From: Acidobacteriota bacterium
Lineage (GTDB): Bacteria; Actinomycetota; Actinomycetes; Actinomycetales; Microbacteriaceae
Reading direction: 5' to 3'
DNA length: 51,854 nucleotides
Assembly (NCBI GenBank): GCA_019352055.1
Contig: JABBOB010000001.1
Location: 92,569-144,422 of the forward strand
The position numbers were made by a program, and so were the translations under genes. Within the stretch, counting starts at the first letter, position 1. Each line of letters starts with the position of its first letter. Under the pieces are notes generated by a model, which saw only the letters and a program-made list of their open reading frames with translations, was not told the origin of the DNA and made no database searches. This document shows positions 1 through 7,312 of this stretch, one piece after another.

Positions 1-626
1 GGCGCGCGCTGGCGCTGCACGCCTGCGCCAGCGCGATCGTGGAGCGGCACGACGGCGTCGTGCCGGAGGACGTCGACCAGCTGCTCGCACTCCCCGGCAT
101 CGGCGACTACACGGCTCGTGCGATCGCCGTCTTCGCGCACGGGCATCGGCACCCCGTGGTCGACACGAACGTCCGTCGCGTGCTCGCCCGGGCGGTGCTG
201 GGCGTGGCGCTGCCGGGACCGCCGAACTCACGGCGCGACCTGCCGGCGATGGCCGCTCTGCTGCCGGAGGGGCGCGAGGAGCAGCGCGCGTTCAACGCCG
301 GGGTGATGGAGCTCGGCGCGATCGTCTGCACGGCCCGGGCGCCGCGCTGCGAGGAGTGCCCCCTCGCAGCCGTGTGCGCGTGGCGGCTCGCCGGGCACCC
401 CGAGCACGCGGGCGGGACTCCGCGGAGGCAGGCCCGCTTCGAGGGCTCCGACCGGCAGCTGCGGGGCCGGGTGATGGCGGAGCTGCGGGCGAGCGACGTG
501 CCGGTGACGGAGGCGGAGGTCGCGCAGGTGCTCCCAGAAACCGAGGTGCGCACCCGCATCCTGGGCGGGCTGCTCGCCGACGGCCTTGCCGTGCGGGCAC
601 AGGGCGGATGGACCCTTCCGGGGTGA
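1..626 (+). CDS. mutY: A/G-specific adenine glycosylase MutY, 5'-truncated by the window edge
   Basis: Base-excision repair enzyme that removes adenine mispaired with 8-oxoguanine. The frame is open from base 3, so the gene starts outside the window and the GTG at 39 is internal. Visible are the helix-hairpin-helix LPGIGDYTA, the catalytic Asp in PVVDTNVRRVLAR (Asp codon at 162), and a [4Fe-4S] cysteine set spaced C-x6-C-x2-C-x5-C (CTARAPRCEECPLAAVC). The C-terminal part after the cluster is short, and I see no full NUDIX-like 8-oxoG recognition domain, which is common in actinobacterial MutY. It ends 4 nt before the convergent gene at 631, with no terminator visible between them. Confidence 0.93.
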   Translation, partial: RALALHACASAIVERHDGVVPEDVDQLLALPGIGDYTARAIAVFAHGHRHPVVDTNVRRVLARAVLGVALPGPPNSRRDLPAMAALLPEGREEQRAFNAGVMELGAIVCTARAPRCEECPLAAVCAWRLAGHPEHAGGTPRRQARFEGSDRQLRGRVMAELRASDVPVTEAEVAQVLPETEVRTRILGGLLADGLAVRAQGGWTLPG

Positions 627-630
627 CGTC

Positions 631-1011
631 TCAGTCGCGCGGGGTGTACCGGGCGAACGCGCCGGTGGCGAGGAGCGCGACGGCCGCCACCAGGTGCCCG
701 AGCCGGAACGGCTGTCCCGCGAAGGCGAAGGGCAGGATCGGGTTCCAGAGGACCGCGACGACGAGCGGCACCGGCAGCCAGGCCCACTGGCGCGACTGCC
801 AGACGAACACGGCCGTGATCACGGCGAGGATGCTCACGCCGAAGCGGATGAACAGGTAGGCGTCCTGTCCGACCAGCAGCAGGCCGCCGAGCAGCACGAT
901 CACGCCGACCGCGGCGGGGCCGAGAGCACGTCGCTGCTTCCGCGTGCCGTAGCGGTTCGCCAGCGACGGCGTCCGGGCCGCGGCCCGTCGCTCGGCCCGG
1001 TTGCCGCTCAC
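631..1011 (-). CDS. Small integral membrane protein, possibly DUF6804-like
   Basis: A 126-residue protein with a basic N-terminus (RAERRAAAR, RKQRRA, about residues 5-30) followed by three or four hydrophobic segments (about 31-48, 53-68, 75-95, 98-118). The WNPILPF stretch before the last helix recalls the DUF6804 family, but that name is from memory and unchecked. No catalytic motif is visible and its function is unknown. Its ATG overlaps the rbfA stop by 4 bases, so it is probably translationally coupled to rbfA as the last gene of the nusA-infB-rbfA unit. Confidence 0.75.
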   Translation of the reverse strand: MSGNRAERRAAARTPSLANRYGTRKQRRALGPAAVGVIVLLGGLLLVGQDAYLFIRFGVSILAVITAVFVWQSRQWAWLPVPLVVAVLWNPILPFAFAGQPFRLGHLVAAVALLATGAFARYTPRD

Positions 1012-1442
1012 TCCTCGTCGACCTCGCGCGGCTTCACGTACGGGTCCTCCTCGCCGGCGTACTCCGCGCCGACCGCGAGCGCCCGGGTCGAGCTGTCCTG
1101 CTCACGTGCGCGGGCCAGCAGGTCCGCCACCTGCGCCGCGTTCTCCGGGATCGCGTCGGGGATGAACTCGAGCGTCGGGGTCAGGCGGGCATGGATGTTC
1201 CTGCCGACCTCCGTGCGGAACAGTCCGGTCGCGGCCTTGAGCGCCGCGGCGGAGTCCTCGCGCTCCTGCTCCGTGCCGTACACGGTGAAGAAGACGCTCG
1301 CGTGCTGCAGGTCGCCCGTCATGCGGACGTCCGTGATCGTCACGAAGCCGAGACGCGGGTCGCGCAGACCCTTCTCGAGCCGCTTGGCGATGATCTGCTT
1401 GATGCTGTCGCCGAGCTTCGCGGCCCTGCCGTGATCAGCCAT
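1008..1442 (-). CDS. rbfA: 30S ribosome-binding factor RbfA
   Basis: Cold-shock-associated assembly factor that binds the 30S subunit and assists late 16S rRNA maturation. The 144-residue protein shows the family pattern: an N-terminal helix (KLGDSIKQIIAKRLEKGLRDP), then the KH-like core with VTITDVRMTGDLQHASVFFTVYG and a long helix (LKAATGLFRTEVGRNI) ending in LTPTLEFIPD. A strong GGAGGAGG Shine-Dalgarno precedes the ATG. It lies downstream of infB as in most bacteria, but a long palindromic element separates the two genes. Confidence 0.96.
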   Translation of the reverse strand: MADHGRAAKLGDSIKQIIAKRLEKGLRDPRLGFVTITDVRMTGDLQHASVFFTVYGTEQEREDSAAALKAATGLFRTEVGRNIHARLTPTLEFIPDAIPENAAQVADLLARAREQDSSTRALAVGAEYAGEEDPYVKPREVDEE

Positions 1443-1458
1443 CAGTTCCTCCTCCTCT

Positions 1459-1544
1459 TTTCACGGATCAGGCCGGAATCCCGACACGCCGTGCCCCGGA
1501 GTCCGGGACACGGCGTGTCGGAGGATCCGTCCTGATCCGTGAAA
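1459..1544. repeat. Compound palindrome, copy 1 of a dispersed intergenic repeat
   Basis: Two nested stems are visible. The outer arms TTTCACGGATCAGG (1459-1472) and CCTGATCCGTGAAA (1531-1544) are perfect 14-mers. The inner arms of about 20 nt (1481-1500 and 1501-1521) begin CCGACACGCCGTG and pair with one mismatch. The sequence and architecture recur at about 20971-21048. The element begins 5 nt after the infB stop codon and ends before the rbfA Shine-Dalgarno, so it could partly terminate or process the infB-rbfA transcript. Confidence 0.85.
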
Positions 1545-1549
1545 GCGCG

Positions 1550-4450
1550 CTAGGCGCGGACCTTCTCCTTGGTCTCCGTCGTCTCGATCTCGTCGCCGAC
1601 CTGGATGTCGTTGAACCGACCGAGGCCGATACCGCACTCGAAGTCCGTCCGGACCTCGGTGACGTCGTCCTTGAAGCGGCGCAGCGAGTCGATCTGGAGG
1701 TTGTCCCCCACCACGACGCCGTTGCGGATGACGCGGGCACGCGCGTTGCGCGTGATCGTGCCGCTGCGGACGATGACACCGGCGATGTTGCCGACCTTCG
1801 ACGAACGGAAGATCTCGCGGATCTCGGCGAGGCCCGACTGGACCTCCTCGAACTCCGGCTTGAGCATGCCCTTCAGCGATTGCTCGACGTCCTCCAGCGC
1901 GGCGTAGATCACCGAGTAGAAGCGGACGTCGATGCCCTCGCGAGCGGCCCGCTCGCGGGCCTTCGGGTCGGGGCGCACGTTGAAGCCGATGATGATCGCG
2001 TTGTCGACCGTCGCCAGGTTGACGTCGGACTCCGTCACCGCACCGACACCGCGGTGGATGATGCGCAGCTGCACGCTGTCGTCGACCTCGATCTTCAGCA
2101 GCGACTCCTCCAGCGCCTCCACGGCACCGGACACGTCGCCCTTGATGATGAGGTTCAGCGAGTCGACCTTGCCGGCCTCGATCTGACCCATGAAGTCCTC
2201 GAGCGAGATGCGCTTGCGGGCCTTGGCCAGCTGTGCGTTGCGCTCGGCGGCTTCGCGCTTCTCCGCGATCTGACGGGCCGTGCGGTCCTCCTCGGTGACG
2301 AGGAAGGTGTCGCCGGCTCGCGGGACGGAGGAGAGGCCCTGGACCTGGACGGCCCGTGACGGGTACGCCTCGGCGATCGGGTTGCCGTTCTCGTCGCTCA
2401 TCGCCCGCACGCGGCCGTAGGCCGTGCCCGCCACGATCGAGTCGCCGACGCGCAGCGTCCCGGTCTGGATGAGCACCGTCGCGACCGCGCCGCGACCCTT
2501 GTCGAGCCGCGCCTCGATCGCGACGCCACGGGCGTCGCGGTTCGGGTTGGAGCGCAGGTCGAGGCCGGCGTCGGCGGTCAGCAGGACCGCCTCCATCAGC
2601 TCGTCGATGCCGGCGCCGGTCCGGGCGGAGACGTCGACGAACAGCGTGTCGCCGCCGTACTCCTCCGCGACCAGGCCGAACTCGGTGAGCTGCTGACGGA
2701 CCTTGGACGGGTTGGCGTCCTCGCGGTCGATCTTGTTGACGGCGACCACGATCGGCACACCGGCCGCCTGGGCGTGGTTCAGCGCCTCCACCGTCTGCGG
2801 CATGACGCCGTCGTCGGCGGCGACCACGAGGATCGCGAGGTCGGTCACCTCGGCACCACGGGCACGCATGGCGGTGAACGCCTCGTGACCGGGGGTGTCG
2901 ATGAAGGTGATGGCCCGCTCGTTGCCCTCGTGCTCCTTCCACACCTGGTAGGCACCGATGTGCTGCGTGATGCCGCCGGCCTCGCCTGCGACCACGTTGG
3001 CGTTCCGGATGGAGTCGAGCAGCTTCGTCTTGCCGTGGTCGACGTGACCCATGACGGTGACGACCGGCGGCCTGATCTCCAGGTCCTCGTCGTCCTCGTC
3101 GTACTCGAACTCGATGTCGAAGCCGTCGAGCAGCTCGCGGTCCTCCTCCTCGGGAGAGACCATCTGGATCTTGTAGCCGAGCTCCTCGCCGAGGACCTGG
3201 AAGGTGGCCTCGTCGAGCGACTCCGTCGCCGTGGCCATCTCACCGAGGTGGAACAGCACGGTCACGAGGTTGCCGGGGCTGGCGTCGATCTTGTCCGCGA
3301 AGTCCGTGATGGACGCACCGCGGCGGAGCCGGATGATCGCGTTGCCGTCGCCGCGGGGGACGCTGACGCCACCCAGGCTCGGGGCCGAGCGCATCTCGAA
3401 CTCGGCGCGCTTCGTCCGCTTCGACTTGCGCTGGCGGGACTTGCCGCCGCCCTTGCCGAATGCACCCGCGGTGCCGCCGCCGGGGCCGCGACCACGGCCG
3501 CCGCCGCCCGGTCGGGGACCGCTGAAGCCGCCCGCGGGGCGCTGGAAGCCGCCACCGGCACCACCGGGACGACCGGCGCCGCCGCCCGCGCCGCCGGGAC
3601 GCTGGAAGGTGGGACGCTGGCCGAATCCGGGCCGCGGGGCGCCCATCCCGGGACCGCCGGGACGCGGAGCACCCGGACGCGGAGCACCCGGACGGGGAGC
3701 ACCGGGACGCGGAGCACCCGGACGCGGGATGCCTCCGGTCGCGCCGCCACCGGTCGTCCCACCGGGGCGCATGCCCTGGTTGGAGGCGAACGGGTTGTTG
3801 CCCGGGCGGGGGGTCGTGGGACGGCCCATGCCCTGGCTCGAGGCGAACGGGTTGTTGCCGGGACGCGGGGCCCCGGGACGAGCGGCTCCGCCCGGACGCG
3901 GGATCGAACCGGGCGTCGAGGTGCCGGGGGTCGCCGCGTCGGCCGGACGCGGGGCACCCGAGCGCTCCTGCACCGGGCGCGGGGTCTCGTCGGTCGACGC
4001 CGGACGCTCGGCAGCGGACTGCGGCGCCGGAGCGGCCGGACGCTCGGCGACGGGCTGCGGGGCAGCGGGGCGCTCGGCGACGGGCTGCGGGGCAGCAGCG
4101 CGCTCCGTGGAGGGCTGCGGCGCGGTGCGGGGCTCGGCGACCGGCGCCACCCGATCGGCGGCGGGCGCGGCCGCCGGCGCCGCGGTCGGGCGCGGGCCGG
4201 GAGCGGCCGGGCGGGCGCCCGGATTCGCCGGTCGGCCGGCGACGGGTGCGCCGGGGCGCGGTCCGGAAGGACCGCCTGCGGTCGCGATGCCGTCAGCCGC
4301 GAGCTTCGCCCTCAGCTTGCGGACGACGGGCGGCTCGACGCTCGAAGACGGGCCCTTGACGAACTCGCCCATCTCCTTGAGCTTTGCGAGCGCCAGCTTG
4401 GTGTCGATCCCGAGGTCGGATGCGATCTCGTGGACGCGTGGTTTCGCCAC
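1550..4450 (-). CDS. infB: Translation initiation factor IF-2
   Basis: GTPase that places fMet-tRNA on the 30S subunit and drives subunit joining. The 966-residue protein starts at a GTG with AGGAG just upstream. The N-terminal IF2_N helices (about 1-50) are followed by a long Pro/Ala/Gly-rich linker (about 55-340) that includes the repeated peptide GNNPFAS(S/N)QGM. The G domain carries the P-loop GHVDHGKT (468-475), DTPGHEAF (from 518) and NKID (572-575). Domains II-IV follow, ending [13 protein letters not shown]. The large size is typical of actinobacterial IF-2. It lies downstream of nusA, but a 256-nt gap replaces the usual ylxR gene. Confidence 0.98.
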   Translation of the reverse strand: MAKPRVHEIASDLGIDTKLALAKLKEMGEFVKGPSSSVEPPVVRKLRAKLAADGIATAGGPSGPRPGAPVAGRPANPGARPAAPGPRPTAAPAAAPAADRVAPVAEPRTAPQPSTERAAAPQPVAERPAAPQPVAERPAAPAPQSAAERPASTDETPRPVQERSGAPRPADAATPGTSTPGSIPRPGGAARPGAPRPGNNPFASSQGMGRPTTPRPGNNPFASNQGMRPGGTTGGGATGGIPRPGAPRPGAPRPGAPRPGAPRPGGPGMGAPRPGFGQRPTFQRPGGAGGGAGRPGGAGGGFQRPAGGFSGPRPGGGGRGRGPGGGTAGAFGKGGGKSRQRKSKRTKRAEFEMRSAPSLGGVSVPRGDGNAIIRLRRGASITDFADKIDASPGNLVTVLFHLGEMATATESLDEATFQVLGEELGYKIQMVSPEEEDRELLDGFDIEFEYDEDDEDLEIRPPVVTVMGHVDHGKTKLLDSIRNANVVAGEAGGITQHIGAYQVWKEHEGNERAITFIDTPGHEAFTAMRARGAEVTDLAILVVAADDGVMPQTVEALNHAQAAGVPIVVAVNKIDREDANPSKVRQQLTEFGLVAEEYGGDTLFVDVSARTGAGIDELMEAVLLTADAGLDLRSNPNRDARGVAIEARLDKGRGAVATVLIQTGTLRVGDSIVAGTAYGRVRAMSDENGNPIAEAYPSRAVQVQGLSSVPRAGDTFLVTEEDRTARQIAEKREAAERNAQLAKARKRISLEDFMGQIEAGKVDSLNLIIKGDVSGAVEALEESLLKIEVDDSVQLRIIHRGVGAVTESDVNLATVDNAIIIGFNVRPDPKARERAAREGIDVRFYSVIYAALEDVEQSLKGMLKPEFEEVQSGLAEIREIFRSSKVGNIAGVIVRSGTITRNARARVIRNGVVVGDNLQIDSLRRFKDDVTEVRTDFECGIGLGRFNDIQVGDEIETTETKEKVRA
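3660..3727. repeat. 15-bp coding tandem repeat inside infB
   Basis: About four and a half near-identical 15-bp units (GACGCGGAGCACCCG type) sit in the IF-2 linker and encode, on the minus strand, repeats of the pentapeptide APRPG. Such arrays are prone to slippage, and in-frame copy changes would only lengthen or shorten a disordered linker. This is a low-complexity coding repeat, not a CRISPR. Confidence 0.8.
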
Positions 4451-4456
4451 TTCTCT

Positions 4457-4487
4457 CCTGTCCAGGCCTGCCCGGACAGGGCAGGCC
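4457..4487 (-). promoter_or_regulatory. infB leader with two mutually exclusive hairpins over the ribosome binding site
   Basis: In the minus-strand transcript just before the infB GTG, GGCCTGCCC pairs perfectly with GGGCAGGCC (9 bp, loop TGTCC, 4465-4487). The loop plus the last two stem bases (CCTGTCC, 4474-4480) can instead pair with GGACAGG (4457-4463), which is adjacent to and overlaps the AGGAG Shine-Dalgarno. The two structures cannot form together. One leaves the ribosome binding site free and the other occludes it. The pairing is seen directly; a regulatory role is inferred. Confidence 0.5.
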
Positions 4488-4506
4488 GCTACTGCGGTGC
4501 GGATCT

Positions 4507-4706
4507 CATTTCGAGTCGCTCATCGCTGGTCCATGTGCCTGTTCCACTTCGCGTGGTGAGAACTGCCCGCATCCGGATGGAGCGGCAGTGGAAGGAGCGA
4601 CAGCCTGGGCCGCTCCGAGGAGCAGTGTACCCGCCGCCGGGCGGCGCGGACGGTGCTCCTCGGTGAGCTCCAACGGCGGGGCGCCCCGCGGTGTTCCCGC
4701 AGGCCG
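4507..4706 (-). other. nusA-infB spacer where ylxR would be expected
   Basis: In many actinobacteria a small YlxR gene with a CxxC-type motif separates nusA from infB. Here one minus-strand frame is open from the nusA stop to a TGA at 4507-4509, ending in the peptide [14 protein letters not shown]. It has no ATG near its beginning, no cysteine pair, and a Pro/Ala-rich composition. It may be a decayed remnant or simply an open frame in GC-rich DNA. I do not call a gene. Confidence 0.4.
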
Positions 4707-5705
4707 TCAGTCCTGCTCGAGGATGGAGTCCGGCTGGATGTCGATCTTCGCGCCGGTGAGCTTCGCGGCGAGGCGGGCGTTCTGGCCCTCCTTGCCGATC
4801 GCGAGCGACAGCTGGTAGTCGGGCACCAGCGCGCGGACGGCCTTCGAGCCCTTGTCCAGCACGTAGGAGCTGGTCACGCGGGCCGGTGACAGCGCGTTCG
4901 CGACGAAGGTCGCGAGGTCGTCCGAGTGGTCGACGATGTCGATCTTCTCGCCGCCCAGCTCGGCGGAGACGGCGCGCACGCGGGCGCCGAGCTCGCCGAT
5001 CGCCGCACCCTTGGCGTTGATGCCGGGCTGCGTGGCGCGGACCGCGACCTTCGAGCGGTGACCCGCCTCCCGGGCCATCGCGGTGATCTCGACGAGCCCG
5101 GACGCGATCTCCGGCACCTCGAGCGCGAACAGCCGCCGGACCAGGGCCGGGTGGGTGCGCGAGACGGTGATGGACGGTCCCTTCGGCCCGCGGGACACGC
5201 TCGTGACGTAGACGCGGATGCGGTCGCCGTGCTGGTAGCTCTCGCCGGGCACCTGCTCCTCGGGCGGCAGGATCGCCTCGATGGAGCCGAGGTCGACGTG
5301 CACCATCCGCGGGTTCGGGCCCTGCTGGATGATGCCGGCGACGATGTCGCCCTCACGGCCCTTGAACTCGCCGAGCACGCGCTCGTCGCCGAGGTCGCGG
5401 AGGCGCTGGTTGATGACCTGCTTGGCGGCGAACGCGGCGACGCGGCCGAAGTCGTGCGGGTCGTCGACGGCCTCGCCGATCTGCTCGCCCGCCTCGTCCA
5501 GCTCCGGGACGTAGACGGCGACCTTTCCCGTCTTGCGGTCGATCTCGACGCGCGGTGCCGGGGTGCCGGCAGGGGCGTGCTCCGGGCGGTCGGTGTGCTT
5601 CAGGTAGGCGGTCAGGATCGCCGCCTCGATGATGCGGACGAGCTCGTCGAACGGGATCTCCCGCTCGCGCTCCATCAGCCTGAGGACGGCCAGATCGATC
5701 TCCAT
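4707..5705 (-). CDS. nusA: Transcription termination/antitermination factor NusA
   Basis: RNA-polymerase-associated factor acting in pausing, termination and rRNA antitermination. The 332-residue protein has the N-terminal polymerase-binding domain ([30 protein letters not shown]), an S1 domain (about 125-195, [10 protein letters not shown]... [13 protein letters not shown]) and two KH domains containing [18 protein letters not shown] and [24 protein letters not shown]. It stops there, without the acidic repeats of proteobacterial NusA, as usual for actinobacteria. A GAGGGAG Shine-Dalgarno lies about 7 nt before the ATG. No rimP is found upstream, where it normally begins this operon. Confidence 0.97.
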   Translation of the reverse strand: MEIDLAVLRLMEREREIPFDELVRIIEAAILTAYLKHTDRPEHAPAGTPAPRVEIDRKTGKVAVYVPELDEAGEQIGEAVDDPHDFGRVAAFAAKQVINQRLRDLGDERVLGEFKGREGDIVAGIIQQGPNPRMVHVDLGSIEAILPPEEQVPGESYQHGDRIRVYVTSVSRGPKGPSITVSRTHPALVRRLFALEVPEIASGLVEITAMAREAGHRSKVAVRATQPGINAKGAAIGELGARVRAVSAELGGEKIDIVDHSDDLATFVANALSPARVTSSYVLDKGSKAVRALVPDYQLSLAIGKEGQNARLAAKLTGAKIDIQPDSILEQD

Positions 5706-5748
5706 CGGGCGCTCCCTCGTCTCGATCCGCCCGCGTTTCGAGCCCCCC

Positions 5749-5755
5749 TACGCTA
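5749..5755. promoter_or_regulatory. Overlapping divergent -10 boxes for nusA and the 5787 gene
   Basis: The forward strand reads TACGCT at 5749-5754, and the reverse strand reads TAGCGT across 5750-5755. Both fit the TANNNT -10 consensus and share five bases. The forward box sits 32 nt before the ATG at 5787 (with GGAGGA in between). The reverse box sits about 44 nt before the nusA ATG. No convincing -35 hexamers are seen. Confidence 0.5.
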
Positions 5756-5786
5756 GCAGCGCCCGATCGAGCCGCTGGAGGAGCCC

Positions 5787-6095
5787 ATGAGCGAGGCACG
5801 CACCGTGCAGCTGCGCCGGTACCGGATCGTCGAGGGCGAGCTGCCCGCGTTCCTCGACTGGTGGCGGAGCCGGCTCCTCCCCGCGAGGCAGGCGTTCGGA
5901 TTCCGCCTGGAGTCCGCGTTCGTCGTGCCCGCGACGGACGAGTTCGTGTGGGCTGTGTCCGCGGCGGGCGACGAGGCGGCATTCGCGCTCCTCGACGCCG
6001 CGTGGGCCGCGTCGCCGGAGCGGGTCGTCGCGTTCGACGGCGTCCCGCAGCGGGTCGCCTCGATGGATCTGCGGATCGCGGTGCCCGCGCTCTGA
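5787..6095 (+). CDS. NIPSNAP-like / dimeric alpha-beta barrel protein
   Basis: A 102-residue protein with a GGAGGA ribosome binding site 4-5 nt before the ATG. The pattern (VQLRRYRIVEGELPAFLDWWRSRLLPARQAFGFRLESAFV, then DEFVWAVSAAGDEAAFALLDAAWAASPER) is that of a small ferredoxin-like barrel of the NIPSNAP / antibiotic-monooxygenase superfamily: strand, long helix, strand, helix, strand. No specific substrate or catalytic residues can be named. It points away from nusA and towards sbcD, but sbcD has its own promoter. Confidence 0.7.
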   Translation: MSEARTVQLRRYRIVEGELPAFLDWWRSRLLPARQAFGFRLESAFVVPATDEFVWAVSAAGDEAAFALLDAAWAASPERVVAFDGVPQRVASMDLRIAVPAL

Positions 6096-6144
6096 GCCCC
6101 GCCGTGGGGCGGCGTGCTCAGGAGGCGGTGTCCGAGCGCGCCGT

Positions 6145-6150
6145 TAGCGT
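6145..6150 (+). promoter_or_regulatory. -10 box for leaderless sbcD
   Basis: TAGCGT is followed by exactly 7 nt and then the sbcD ATG at 6158. No Shine-Dalgarno lies between them. This is the spacing expected when transcription starts on the A of the start codon. Confidence 0.6.
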
Positions 6151-6157
6151 GCGCGGC

Positions 6158-7312
6158 ATGCGGTTGCTCCACACCTCCGACTGGCACATCGGCCGCACCT
6201 TCCACGGGCACTCGACGCTCGCTGCGCTGCGCTGCGTCCTGCTGGAGCTCGCGGACGCGGTGCGCCGCGAGCACGTGGACGTGGTGCTCGTCGCCGGCGA
6301 CGTGTTCGACTCGGCGACCCCGGCCGCCGCCGCGTTCGAGCTGTTCGAGGAGGCCGTGCTCGCCATCCGCGCTGCGGGCGCCGCCGTCGTGATGACCAGC
6401 GGCAACCACGACTCGGCGGCGCGGCTCGGCCACCAGGCCCCGTTCGCCGCCGCGGGCGGCGTGCACGTCCGCACCAGGGCGGATGCGCTCGACGCCCCGG
6501 TCGAGCTCGGCGACGAGCACGGCGCCGTCGACGTGTACGGCATCCCGTTCCTCGAGCCGCTCCTCGTCGGCGAGCGATCGCACGCCGCCGCGCTCGGCAC
6601 GGCGATGGACCGGATCCGCACGGCCGCGGCGGGGCGCGCCAACCGCAGCGTCGTCCTCGCGCACTGCTTCGCCACGGCCGGGGTCGTGCCGCAGGCCGCC
6701 GGGGGCGAGCGGGACATCACGGCCGGCGGCCTGGACATCGTGCCCGCTTCGGTCTTCGCGGGCACCGACGCGGCGCGGATCGACTACGTCGCCCTCGGGC
6801 ACCTGCACTCCCGCGTGCGGCTCGCGGAGGGGGTGCGCTACGCCGGTGCACCCCTGCACTACTCGTTCGGCGAGACGTCGCCGATGCGCGGCGGATGGCT
6901 CGTCGACCTCGACGCGGCCGGGCTCGCCGAGGTCCGCTGGCTCGATCTGCCGGTCCCCCGGCGGCTCAGCGAGATCACCGGCGACCTGGCCCGGCTGCTC
7001 GAGGACCCGGCGCTCGCCGACCGGGAGCAGGACTGGATCCAGGCCGTCATCACCGACGCGGTGCGCCAGCAGGACGCGATGGCCCGCCTTCGCGCGCGGT
7101 TCCCGTTCGTCGCACGGCTCGAGCACCGGCCCGAGGGCGTCCGGCCCGCCGATGCGCGCAGCTACGGTGATCGCACGGCGGGCCTGCCCGACGCCGCGCT
7201 GATCGCGGGGTTCCTGGAGCACGTGCGGGCGGGCGCGGGGCCCTCCGACGCGGAGGCCGAGCTCGTCGCCGAGGTGCTCTCGTCCGTCGCCGCGGCGGAG
7301 CGCGCCGCGTGA
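6158..7312 (+). CDS. sbcD: Exonuclease subunit SbcD (Mre11 family)
   Basis: Nuclease subunit of the SbcCD complex, which cleaves DNA hairpins and protein-blocked double-strand ends. The start is MRLLHTSDWHIG, which puts the first metal-binding motif DxH at residues 8-10. A longer upstream open frame lacks this family start. Further calcineurin-like phosphoesterase motifs follow: GDVFDS, SGNHDS, the LAHC histidine and GHLHS. Total length is 384 residues, as expected. The TGA overlaps the sbcC GTG by 4 bases, so the two subunits are translationally coupled. Confidence 0.95.
   Translation: MRLLHTSDWHIGRTFHGHSTLAALRCVLLELADAVRREHVDVVLVAGDVFDSATPAAAAFELFEEAVLAIRAAGAAVVMTSGNHDSAARLGHQAPFAAAGGVHVRTRADALDAPVELGDEHGAVDVYGIPFLEPLLVGERSHAAALGTAMDRIRTAAAGRANRSVVLAHCFATAGVVPQAAGGERDITAGGLDIVPASVFAGTDAARIDYVALGHLHSRVRLAEGVRYAGAPLHYSFGETSPMRGGWLVDLDAAGLAEVRWLDLPVPRRLSEITGDLARLLEDPALADREQDWIQAVITDAVRQQDAMARLRARFPFVARLEHRPEGVRPADARSYGDRTAGLPDAALIAGFLEHVRAGAGPSDAEAELVAEVLSSVAAAERAA

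Noticed and set aside
3655..3860. Repetitive DNA that could suggest a CRISPR array
   Set aside because: The period is 15 bp without unique spacers, and it encodes APRPG repeats in the IF-2 linker.
4507..4706. A ylxR gene between nusA and infB
   Set aside because: The only open frame has no plausible start near its beginning, no cysteine motif and low-complexity composition. It is reported as a possible remnant only.
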